A DNA stretch of 64,000 nt from Nymphaea colorata (lineage: Eukaryota; Streptophyta; Magnoliopsida; Nymphaeales; Nymphaeaceae): contig NC_045139.1 in the NCBI RefSeq assembly GCF_008831285.2, forward strand, positions 33,577,706 to 33,641,705, in the 5' to 3' direction. Shown piece by piece: positions 12,628-22,087 of this stretch (the stretch's first letter is position 1; the number at the start of each line of letters is the position of its first letter). The position numbers were made by a program, and so were the translations under genes. The notes beneath the pieces are model-generated. The model had not been told where the DNA came from. It saw nothing but the letters and a program-made list of their open reading frames with translations, and made no database searches.

Positions 12628-13045
12628 CACTACAAAAAATTACTACTTTATCCACGACCGAAAAACGTCGATAAAGGAGGGAAGAACATAGGTAAAACTT
12701 TTACTGACGTCTACAATGGACTTCAGTGAACAAGGTGAAAACCATCACCGACATTTTCACTACTTGCAGATATCTTTACCTACACGTGGCTAACATAGTC
12801 AAATAAAGTTTTTAACAATGTCGTCAGAACGTCGTTAATAGTTTTAACGAAGCGTATGCCAATGTGGGTGATAATTATGACTGACGTTGGATGGACGTCG
12901 GTAAGGATTTTTATCGACACTCGTCTGGATGTCGATAAAAATTATATAGACGTTTGCTTTTAGCGTCGGTAAATCTTTGACCGATGTTCAGGTTAATGTC
13001 GGCAATAATCTTCATCACACATTTCCACATGTCGGTAAAGATTTG
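12628..13045 (+). mobile_element. CACTA (CMC/EnSpm-like) transposon terminus with subterminal repeats
   Basis: Begins CACTACAAAAAATTA, the terminal signature of many plant CACTA elements. It is followed by many short units related to GACGTCGGTAAA in both orientations (for example TTTACTGACGTC, ACGTCGGTAAGG, GTCGATAAAAAT, GTCGGTAAATCT), which is typical of subterminal transposase-binding arrays. The units stop near 13045. I found no matching terminus ending in TAGTG at a plausible distance and no transposase. It is read as a truncated end or a non-autonomous relic. Confidence 0.7.
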
Positions 13046-13118
13046 TAACATTTTTCTAAGTTCTGAAAATCAGAAATACATCTGCAAATATATACCTACT
13101 TACAATAAAGACATCTAG

Positions 13119-13350
13119 GGCCCGTTTGATTGTCGGGTGAAATTTAACGTGGTAAATTTACCATGGTAAATTTTTCTGGTAAATTTAACCCTGTTTGATG
13201 CACAAGAAGAAATTAACATGGTAAATTTAACCATGTTTGATGCACAGAAAGAATTTAACGTATTTAACGTGGTAAATGTTGTTTTTTTGTGTCATATCCT
13301 TTTCAAATTTGACGTTGGAATTTAACGTGATAAAACAGTACATTGAAAGG
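13119..13350. repeat. Repeats of AAATTT-centred motifs, left side of a possible element
   Basis: Starts GGGCCCGTTTGATTGTCGGG and contains repeated short blocks GGTAAATTTACC, GGTAAATTTAACC and CCTGTTTGATGCACA. The CCTGTTTGATGC block and the GGGTGAAATTT core both recur in the palindrome cluster at 14949-15160. The two regions may therefore be the ends of one element of about 2 kb. That link is inference. Confidence 0.5.
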
Positions 13351-14500
13351 ACAAGAGCTAAAGGCTTGAATTAAAAACATGAGGGAACGCAATTTTAACT
13401 GTTCATAAGCATAACATAGACAAAGCATAACATAAGATGAAGGCTACACAAGAAACTTGTAAGAAAGACACACACCAGTAAGAAGTAAATGCATTTGTTT
13501 TGCTGCTGCTCAAGTCCCCTCACATAAGCGATGGCACTTAGAGGAAAAAAGGTCTGGCCTCACATTTTCAGAATTTCTATACAAGACCTTGAGCAAGGTG
13601 ATGAAGACCTTCTGGTATCTTTTAAAAGAGGAAAAGACTAATCTATACCCCACACAGTCTGCAAACCATAACCAAATGGTTAACTGAACATGCAATGGAT
13701 TATCTAAGCTAACGTGCTACACAAACGATTGGGTGAGATAGGCTAGTATTCATGTAACCATGTAATCTTTTTGCTTATTTTCAGTCTCTTTTCTGCTTTT
13801 TTCTATTGAACCATGTATTGAACAAAGTGGTATTCTTTCACATGCTACATCCCCAAAGAAATTCATTTAACTGTATAAGTGACTACAATACAGTGCTGGA
13901 CCATCTAAACAGCGGTTTGTAAAGAAGCAGATTAATCCGTCCAACGCTCCCTTTCTCTCCCTCCTGTAGGGGCATCACCATCCGCTTCCAACAATCCCAA
14001 CAAATCTACAGCAACCATTCATATCAATTCTACTGGTGCCTCCAAAAACCAAGCAAGAGAGACAAATTGTGTGAACTCCACAGACAATCCCACCAAATTC
14101 ATACTAAAGAGCGGCCTTCAACATACAGTAGACGACATCCTAACAATATTTTCAGAAGTCAGATTGTGTGAACTCCACAGACATCCTAACTGAACCTGCA
14201 AATCTACAACGAACATGATAGCTTCCGAAAGAAGCCTGCCTGAATATAATTTTGCTGAGGAGAAGACTTGCTGCCGGGCAGTGGGATTTGATGGCAAAGG
14301 GCGATGATCTGCTCTTGGTGAAAGAGGGGACGAATTGTCCGTCACTTGACACTGAAAAAAAAAATCCCCGCGGTGAATAGGAATACTTAAGCAGGTGATC
14401 TTGGAACTATCCAGTAATTTCAAGTAACTATTGCCGCAGATCATGACAATCAAATTAAAAACGAAGGAATTCAAAGACTATGATGAATGAGAAAAATTTA
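13351..14500. other. Non-coding interior of the possible 2-kb element
   Basis: No gene recognised. Short open frames on the minus strand (about 13510-13695 and 14118-14474) have no family signature. A direct repeat of GATTGTGTGAACTCCACAGA-like sequence occurs near 14063-14185. Confidence 0.45.
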
Positions 14501-14524
14501 AAACAAAGAGGAATGCCCTAATCG

Positions 14525-14940
14525 GTGGTTCAGAAGTTTGCCCTGACGCACGAGAGAGAGGAATTTACCTCACAGATGTCCCTACTGCTCGGCCCTGGCA
14601 ATGAAGGAAGGTTGGAGATATGGCTGGCTTGCTCGATCGTGGCAGAGATAGAAGGCCACAGAACGATGGCGAAGGCATCAGCAAGAGGGAAAGGGAGAAA
14701 GCGAATGCATCGGCAAGAGCAAGAGAGAAAGGGAGAAAGCAAACCGGCGGAGGAGCGGAGCGGCGACGGCAGAGTGGCGATGGTGAGAGAGGCGATGCCT
14801 CTGGTGCGACGGTGAGAAGGCGGGAAGGCGAGGGAGACGAGGCTGCAGAGGGAGAAGGTTGGGACGGTGAGAAGGCAGGAATGTGAGGGAGACGAGGCTG
14901 CAGAGGGAGGAGGTTTGGGGTGAAATGAGCGTCTGAAGAA
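14525..14940. other. GC-rich purine-biased island
   Basis: A sharply GC-rich, G/A-rich block on the plus strand, open in several frames on both strands. All the translations are low-complexity (Arg/Glu/Gly-rich on plus, Ser/Pro/Leu-rich on minus), so the open frames reflect composition, not coding. It contains a direct duplication of about 40 bp (GAGGGAGACGAGGCTGCAGA at about 14829 and 14885). It ends at the palindromes at 14949. It could be a captured 5' gene fragment or a CpG-rich promoter-like piece; I cannot decide. Confidence 0.5.
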
Positions 14941-14948
14941 GCATTGTC

Positions 14949-15101
14949 GAGCGGGTGAAATTTCACCCGCTCGAAAGTCCGAGCTGCGAGCTCGGACTTT
15001 TGAGCGGGTGAAATTTCACCCGCTCTCTTTTACATTAAACAGGTCAAATTTGACCCTGTTTGATGCTTGTTTAGTCGGGCGGGTGAAATTTCACCCGCCC
15101 G
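14949..15101. repeat. Cluster of near-perfect palindromes sharing a GGGTGAAATTTCACCC core
   Basis: A perfect 24-bp palindrome at 14949-14972 (GAGCGGGTGAAA followed by its reverse complement) recurs exactly at 15002-15025. The two are joined by AAGTCCGAGCT, a 3-base GCG loop and the reverse complement AGCTCGGACTT. The whole 14949-15025 is therefore one hairpin with 37-base arms and one mismatch. A near-palindrome centred on TCAAATTTGA follows at about 15037-15062. A perfect 26-bp palindrome (CGGGCGGGTGAAA plus reverse complement) lies at 15076-15101. Such density is typical of fold-back or MITE termini. Confidence 0.9.
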
Positions 15102-15159
15102 TACATTTTTCACCTTCCTTCAATGATTTATCTTGGCCATCAAACAGGACACAAATTTG

Positions 15160-16955
15160 ACCTTATTTTATGTAAAGTAAGTAAATAATTAACATACCTT
15201 ATGCTAAAGACACAAATTTCTTTCATCAATTGGTTTAACATCATCAATTTGTTTAAAATCAAGATCTTTTAAAACACACTTTTTTATGCAACCTTGGATC
15301 TTAGATCCAAAGGCAACAAAAAAGCTACAAGAGTGAGACAAACATAACACAATAAAAAAAAAATCAGTCTCTCACTAAGCCAATTTCCCGATCTTCCTAA
15401 TAAAGTTAGCGCACCCAACAAATATGCACCAGAGGGTGGAAGTATTCTTGAATTTTTTATGAAAAAAGTGGATATTTTAAACGTTTTCATTTTCTTTATG
15501 AAAAAAGTGGATCTGTTTGTTCATATAGACCTTCTTGTTACTTTTTTAGACCAAAGTGCACCATCTTTCTGGTTTCTGGAACTGATTCTGGTTCTGAAAG
15601 TTTAAGTGGCTATTATATTAATTTGCTGCAGCTATTTCCTGTCAGATCTCTAACTATATTTTATTTTTTAGTTCCCTACTGTAACAAATGTCTTTGGGCA
15701 AAGGCGCGTCCCTTCTTATCCCCAGAAACATCTCATATTTTCATGTGCCTCTTTCATTATCCCTTATATTCAAAATCTGTTTTTACTTTTTCCCTGTTCT
15801 AAAGGGATGATGTACTGCTTTAGAGGTGGCATTTTGTTTTTCCTATCCTCTCTTGTTACCTAATTCCTTGTAGTGAATACTGCATCAGGCTATCAGCTGA
15901 ATAGAACTGAAAAAAAGCATTGGTTTGGTGGCTGTGGTTTTTTATCCTGCTGCTCGGGAGTTGTAGTTTCTAGTTCTCTCTCATTTGCTCCTTTTCATTA
16001 TATCTATTCTGTGAAGTCCACTACTGTTGTGTCACAACTACCCTTGTTTGTTTTCCAATCCACTGCAACTGATAGATGCCATAACTTAATATGATTCTGT
16101 CTGAGAAAATTATTAATTTCTCCAATGAGATTCCAATTCCATGATATGTAAGTTGAAGCACCATCTGATTTCATTTACATTCAAGTTTATCTAATTTCAA
16201 GGGAAACATGTTCATTCCACATACTTATCCATCAAATTCTCTTGAGATTTTTAATGTGGTTCTGATAATTCATTTTCTTTTGTTTCAAGGTGATATTCTA
16301 GGCAGAACAATGATAAAAGCCTCTCGATGTGTCTCTCTGCATGAGGACAGAAGTCACAAAAGAACTGCTTGAAGTGTCATTTTAATGTAAGGGAATCCTG
16401 TTACTGTTGTTTCTAACTTGTTACTTCTTTCCTTTTAGTTGTCAATTGTTGTGTCCAGGTTGATGCTACTGCACTCGAACTTCAACCTCCTGCAGTTAGA
16501 CGCTTGAAAGGTTTAGTTTTCTTTGCTCAAGAATAAATTCAGCTGAAGGTGAAACAACAGGATCTTGAGCGTACTGAGGATATAGTAAGCACGCTAAGAG
16601 TGGGGGTGGAGAGAGAATTGTCACAAAAGTTTCAGGTTTAATTTACTATTAGTGACTTCAATTAGTTACTCTCTCAATTGCTCTTATTTATTTCACGTAA
16701 GCCATAAATTCTTCCATAACCGCTTATTCTTATTTATTTTCTTTTATACAACAGTTTCTAAGACATTTGGTAATTAAAAAGATAAAGACACACCATGAAG
16801 AATTGAGATTGAACTGAAGGGATACAGGTTGGACTATTGTGGTGGATGAATGGACCGATACATAGAACATTTATAAGTTTTTTTGTTTGACTATCCTAAA
16901 GGTATTATGTTTCTAAAATCCATTGATTTGCCAGAACTTGTTCAACTCTTGAATT
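15160..16955. other. Intergenic region, one exon-like scrap
   Basis: Mostly AT-rich and non-coding. Around 16459-16636 on the plus strand there is exon-like sequence. A short block after an AG (VDATALELQPPAVRRLK) is followed by a donor-like GT, then a coiled-coil-like stretch (QQDLERTEDIVSTLRVGVER, continuing to a CAG|GT junction) with an in-frame TAA just before it. I do not recognise the family. It reads as a fragment of a decayed gene or retrocopy. Confidence 0.35.
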
Positions 16956-17617
16956 TCAAGACTGTCGTTCCACCCAAATGAGGATGGTGGCGATGACAAA
17001 AGAGCATCGATCGATGGCGATAGCGGTAGAGGCAGGCAAGCAGACGCTCGAGTCCACCAGTCCTTGTTCTTCTACCATTGGTTGGCCAAGAACCGAGTCT
17101 AGAAAAGCAGTCTCTTCCTCATCCATGTTTTGCATCTGATCCAGAAAACTCACCCCAGGTTCATCTTCTACCACACAACCTGAGGATGACCCAAAATCGA
17201 AGCTGTTGGGATCAAAGGCTATAGCACCACCACCATGCTCGAGCGATGCTCCAAAGTTGTCATTGCTGCTGCTGGTTGTGGAAGGTCTCTGCTGATTATC
17301 TCCTCTGAAAAGGATTTGGATTCTTCCACGGCCACGGGTGGTAGTTTCCTCCCGGAATGACCGTGGTGCTGCTTCATGATGGAGAGGAGTCGTTGGTGCA
17401 CATTCTCTCCGTCATTACCATTGGCATTCGCTAGAGGAGGGTAGACGAAGGTAAAAGGATTCCCTACCTCGTTGAAGCAGACGATGCCGACGGTGGCACC
17501 AGTGAGACGGCAAAGCTGCTGCGCTTTTTTGAAGAGGCCCTTCCTTCTCTTGGAGAAGGTGATGTGCCTCATCCGCCGATCTGGAATCCATCCCATGTTG
17601 GTCCTCCGCTTTCTCAT
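16956..17617 (-). pseudogene. Type I (M-alpha-like) MADS-box gene, frameshifted, shortened MADS domain
   Basis: From the ATG at 17615-17617 the minus strand reads MRKRRTNMGW, then a MADS core HITFSKRRKGLFKKAQQLC followed by VGIVCFNEVGNPFTFVYPP. This resembles plant type I MADS proteins that act in gametophyte or endosperm (family knowledge). The N-terminal arm is short: after TNMG about eight residues of the usual DNA-contacting helix start seem to be missing. The frame stops at 17219. A second frame, open from about 17290 to 16956 (FDPNSFDFGSSSG, then an acidic tail), looks like the true C-terminus, so a single frameshift near 17280-17310 splits the gene. The open frame also extends upstream to 17797 through a short tandem repeat, which is probably not coding. 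It is likely a pseudogene; RNA evidence would decide. Confidence 0.68.
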
Positions 17618-17629
17618 ATCCGTAGCAGC

Positions 17630-17720
17630 GTCACCGGAGCCACACAAGGGAAGCGACGACACAGGGGAAGCGACGACACCGGAGCCACACAGGGGAAGCG
17701 ACGACACCTCCCCTCTGCAA
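17630..17720. repeat. Short tandem repeat upstream of the MADS-box relic
   Basis: About three copies of a unit containing GGAGCCACACAGGGGAAGCG and CGACGACAC, imperfect, just 5' of the MADS start codon on the minus strand. Confidence 0.7.
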
Positions 17721-17770
17721 CTCGACACATATCGTGCAGCCTGTGAACGTGCATGTCTCGGCGTGTAGTG

Positions 17771-17800
17771 AGCTTGACTTGTTTTGAAACAAGTCAAGCT
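17771..17800. repeat. Perfect 14-bp-arm hairpin
   Basis: AGCTTGACTTGTTT, a TG loop, then AAACAAGTCAAGCT. It lies next to AAGCTCGAG-rich sequence that resembles common plant repeat termini. Function unknown. Confidence 0.8.
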
Positions 17801-19001
17801 TAACTAAAACGAAAACGAGTTTGAATCAAGCTCGAGTTGGCTAGACTCATTTTACATTAACCCGATATTCACCGTTAATAGATTCGATGGTTTTCTTGTA
17901 AAGCTTGGTTTTGGCATTGTTGTATTCATGTTGGAAACCAGGCTACTGCGCAAGTTTGATTGTCTCTTTTGGTAAATAGATTGAGTCGTTCGGTGCAACC
18001 CGCTTTTTTTTTTTTTTTTTTCTTTTCGTTTTTCTATCATCTTAGGTAAGCAAACTATGAAGCTTATTTAGATGAATAAATCATAATTCATAACAACAAA
18101 CTATTGCATATATATAACTAATGCTATTGCAAATATTTTTTAATCTTCAGAATTTTGAGAGGGAAATTTTTCCTCTCACTCCTTATAAACCGAACAAAGT
18201 TCAACAAGATATTCTCTTATACTTAAATTGATGAGTTAGGGCGCTAGGAGTATTACAACAATACCATTTAGATCAATCTTTCTTTTCTTTTAACCAAAAG
18301 TAGTCTCATCATACTATCTTTTTTTCATGGAAGTCTCTTTCTCTCTCTTGGCACCTTCTCTTCATCAGATGTGGCTCGTTTTGTGCAAGGGAATGTCCAG
18401 TTTGCCATTCGGTTAAAGCGCCGCTGTCCGTTTGAGGCTGGGTGACTGTGCCGCTCCGTCTTTCCTCTCTCACATCGCCTCTCTTCTTTTTCTGAACATT
18501 GTATTGTATATTTCTTTTTCTTGCTTCTGTTTTTATGGTTTGTTTGCGGTTTGTTTTTGTATGTAGGAGACCTCTTGTTCCCAAATTTTGTTATGTATTC
18601 CCATTTTATCGGCTCTCTCTCTCTTTTTCGTGTATGTGTGTGTGTATATATATATACTTGCAATTGAAGACGTTGTACAATCTTGCCAACTTCTTGTTAT
18701 TTTTTTTTAAATGATATTATGGGGTAAGCCTTGGTAGTTCTGGCTAGCTTAATTACTTTCAAGAAAAAACAACTTTATGTTGAGACCTCATCGATTTGAC
18801 TAGAGCGAGGGGCGGAGGCAGGTGTGGGCAATTGCCCATATAAAGCTACACAAAATTCTTATTTTTATATCGATATTTTCAAAAAAATTTCTTCATTGAC
18901 ATATTGCCATCCCTTGAAAATTAAAAAAAAAAATATAACTAGTGTCCTTCAGCCATAATTTTCTGGCTCTACCAAGCTACACCATAGTTTGTCAAATAGA
19001 T
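17801..19001. other. Intergenic, T-rich, with a dispersed repeat
   Basis: Holds a run of about 20 T at 18005-18025 and a CT/GT/TA microsatellite near 18618-18656. A dispersed repeat lies at about 18800-18990 (GGGGCGGAGGCAGGTGTGGG, then GGGCAATTGCCCATA), with a diverged relative at about 56276-56450. No gene seen. Confidence 0.5.
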
Positions 19002-19224
19002 AATGAAACCAGGGGTGGGCATTGGGCCGGCTCGGCCGGGCCCGTTTAAAAATAAAAAATATTTTTAATCATAAAATAATGTTTTTAAATATAAAATATA
19101 TTTATTAATAATAATATATATTATTAAAACAAAAAAATTAAAAAAATATATATATATTTTTTAAACTTAAACGGGCTGAACCGGGCCAGACTGGGCCGGC
19201 CCGACGCCCACCCTTAAATGAAAC
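19002..19224. mobile_element. hAT-like MITE with 8-bp target duplication, copy 1
   Basis: The element at 19010-19216 (207 bp) is bounded by the perfect direct repeat AATGAAAC at 19002-19009 and 19217-19224. Its left end is CAGGGGTGGGCATTGGGCC. The complement of its right end is TAAGGGTGGGCGTCGGGCC. The inverted repeats extend about 45 bases. The GC-rich arms flank an A/T-only centre. An 8-bp duplication and a YA(G/A)GGGTGGG terminus are hallmarks of hAT elements (family knowledge). It has no coding capacity. Confidence 0.88.
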
Positions 19225-20790
19225 TGCATGCAGAATATGAATTATAATCCTACTTGATGTGTAACGAATAGTTTGTCAGAACTTAATTCTAATTTTGTAA
19301 ATTTCCAACTGGCCCAATATTATCTAGTTTTATCAAGCAGTGCTTTTGCCTTGGACTGAATGGGACTAAACACAATCTCTTGAACCAGTTTTACTTTCTT
19401 TTTTCAATAATTTTCACCTTCATTTCAAACATCTCTGGCAACTTGCTCCATTGATTTTCTCTTTTGCTTGATATTCTTCTATTTTTTCAAACATATATGA
19501 TAAATTCCTAGAAAGAGGTATCCACAAGATGAAAATTTTATGTCTCTCTAAGTATTCTTTTCAAAAGATTTAAGTGTGGATTTGAATGAATGCAATGACT
19601 TAAAATCTCAGGGGAACCTAATTTTTTTTTTAAAAAAAAATAGATTCTCCATGCGGATTCATGCTAGTCCTTGATGCTTCTTGAGTGTGTGTATCTTGAG
19701 TGTGTGTATGTGTGTGTGTTATATAGGTACGGATACCTTTGTGGAGAAAACTTTGAATATGCTCCTGGTGAATTTTAAAATGTTTTTTTTTTTGTTTTTA
19801 AAATGTGACAGAGGAAAATGTAAGCGACCAAGCTTGACTTTACCAAGAAAAAGCGATGAGGCTTGAAACAGAAACAAGTTGGTCGTGGCTTGAAATGTAA
19901 AAGTTGATTTTTTTTTTTTTTGCTTCCATGTATTTTTTAAGTGTGGGTTGAGTTTGGCCCTACTCAAATCCAACCCACAAATCCCAGCCCCCATTTGGTT
20001 CGCCCTTGAAGAAAATCCTGACTCTGCCCCTGTGCTTATATAAATCTTAGTACTCACAACTGCAACCTCTCGTGCCTGCGTTGAGTTTAAGCATAGTTAT
20101 CGGATCCATCGTGCAGTTCATTCTCGAGCAAGATAAGTTCATGATTGAAAGACTCGACGCGCGCTATGCAAACAATCTGTGCCAACTTCAAGCATTCAAA
20201 CAAATTCATCCAATGAAGTGAGCTTGAAGACGTTCTTTCTCAATTTGTTGGGCTACATTAGCTCATACTTTGCATGCTTACGGCTCACTTAGAAAGAAAG
20301 CTGCCATTTTCCTTTTTTTGCAAAAAAAACCTTCATATTCCTCTTAAAATTGATCAAGAATATCACTAGGCCTCTATCAAAATTTGTAAAATTGTTAATG
20401 TCCTCCTCCCATGGTTTTTTTCTTCTTCTTTTGCTCTGTCACTGCAATGAAGTCTGCAGTCTGGACTCTTGATCATATTGCATGTGTTTCTTTTCATGAT
20501 CCTTTTCATGATCCTATCAGTAAATATCATAACCCCACCAAAAAATAGATACAAAATAATATAAGAAATAACTTGAGGGTAGAACCTACTGACATTCACC
20601 CGTCAAAAGAAAGACAGGTTCAATTGGTCCTCGTCATATTATGATATCGAATCCAATCTGATATTTGAATATCTTAATGCTGTAGACTAAATCGCCGACG
20701 GAGCATACGATATGGGTTCATGAATCGGATGGCACGAAGTAGATCCATGTGAACAACAAGAAAGCATTTTGTACAGCCATAAGTGCTCCT
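19225..20790. other. Intergenic region with repeat copy B
   Basis: Contains the second copy of the GT-run dispersed repeat at about 19685-19790 (AACTTTGAATATGCTCCTGG shared with 3790-3815). A copy of the common plant repeat motif (TTGAAGAAAATCCTGACTCT) lies near 20008. No gene recognised. Confidence 0.5.
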
Positions 20791-21110
20791 ACCACTGGAG
20801 CAACGACATGAATGGACATAGTATAGTCGTTTCAAGAGAGGGATAGAAGCAACAAGGAAAAAGACAAAGATTTACGTGGTTCGGAGCAATAATCTCCTAC
20901 GTCCACGGTCGCACAGATCTTTCACTATTCACACTCAGATAAATACAGATACTCTCAGAGAGAATACCAAAGAAGAAAACTGCGGCCCCCTCATAACATA
21001 AGGATTAAGGCAAACCCGCATTTGTACAAAATGACATAACTGCCCTTCACCAACATGTCTAACTGTCGCACTGACGATATTTCTTCAGTTTGATTTTTGT
21101 GGGTGCTACT
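20790..21110. repeat. LTR-like retrotransposon fragment
   Basis: Carries TTTACGTGGTTCGGAGCAAT followed by CTCCTACGTCCACGG, a pair that recurs in LTRs of plant copia elements. It is followed by a purine-rich AGAGAGAATACCAAAGAAG stretch. No internal coding region lies beside it, so it may be a solo LTR. The ends are not defined. Confidence 0.45.
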
Positions 21111-21768
21111 TCTTTATATTACAAACAATAACATACACGATAAGTCGAAAGGTGTATTGTATGACTACCGACTGATCTTAGCTCTAGGAATAAAGTAAAG
21201 GAGGGGTGGCTGCGCCTCACATTAAATGGCTAAGAAATAGCGCTCCTAAGAATCAAAAACTTTGATTGCCCAACAGCTCAATTTGGTCCCAATATGCCAT
21301 TCCTTTTTGGTCTACTAAAGTTTAGTATCATTCTTGCAAGCTACTCATTGTCACTTAAAATCTTTTTTGGGGACTTTCTCAAGCACAATACAAGATGTTT
21401 TTATCTTCCCAATTAGTTGTAATTAAATCTATTTGCAAATATGACAAAAAACTAGCTTAGCTTAGTACACATAAAGAGAAAATAAATATGAGTAAGTAAA
21501 TAAATAAAATCAAACTTAGGCAAGTTTTTGTTACATCACCAAAATTTGGGCATGTTCTCATAAAATTTTAAACTCGCATTTTATTTTGACATTGATAGAC
21601 AGAAAGAGGGATATAGATTGAGATATCATTAGGATGAATCAAGTAAAATGGCCTATTGATTAGGACATTGAAATTATCGTATACTTTTTTTTATGAAAGT
21701 TACTAAAGCGTCCCTGTAATGTTTTAAAATCTCTTACCAATGTCGTGTTGGTCCGGGTGACGGAAAGG

Positions 21769-22026
21769 TTAATAATTAAGGGTGGGTCTCGTTCCGGGCT
21801 AGGCCAGGGCCGGCCCATTTAAATTAAAAAAAGATATTTTTTAATTATAAAATAATATTTTTAATATAAAATGTATTTATTAAGAATAAAAAAAATATTA
21901 TTAAAACAAAAAATTAAAAAAATGTTTTTTTTTTAATTTATCGGGCCAAAACGTGCCGGGCCGGGCCGGGCCGGGCCGACCCGGGCCCGGCGGCGGCCCG
22001 GCCCGATGCCTAGCCCTATTAATAAT
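21769..22026. mobile_element. hAT-like MITE with 8-bp target duplication, copy 2
   Basis: The element at 21777-22018 (242 bp) lies between perfect TTAATAAT repeats (21769-21776 and 22019-22026). Its left end TAAGGGTGGGTCTCG and the complement of its right end TAGGGCTAGGCATCG are diverged inverted ends. The AT-only centre is closely similar to copy 1 at 19010-19216, and the GC arms are expanded by repeated GGGCC units. Same family as copy 1. Confidence 0.85.
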
Positions 22027-22087
22027 CCACCGTCCGGGCCCGGCGGCGGCCCGGCCCGACGCCTAGCCCTATTAATAATCCACCGTC
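21982..22087 (+). repeat. 53-bp tandem duplication across the right end of the MITE
   Basis: The 53-base unit (21982-22034) is repeated at 22035-22087 with one T/C difference. It covers the last 37 bases of the MITE, the TTAATAAT target duplication and the flanking CCACCGTC. The duplication therefore happened after the insertion and left a second, orphan right end ending at 22071. Confidence 0.9.

Noticed and set aside
14525-14966. Overlapping long open frames on both strands
   Set aside because: All are low-complexity Arg/Glu/Gly or Ser/Pro/Leu translations of a GC-rich purine-biased block; no frame has a domain or a consistent start.
15860-15880. CTTGTAGTGAAT as the right end of the CACTA element that starts at 12628
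   Set aside because: The subterminal GACGTCGGTAA-type repeats are absent next to it, the next bases of the inverted end do not match, and the 3-bp flanks (TTT and AAT) differ.
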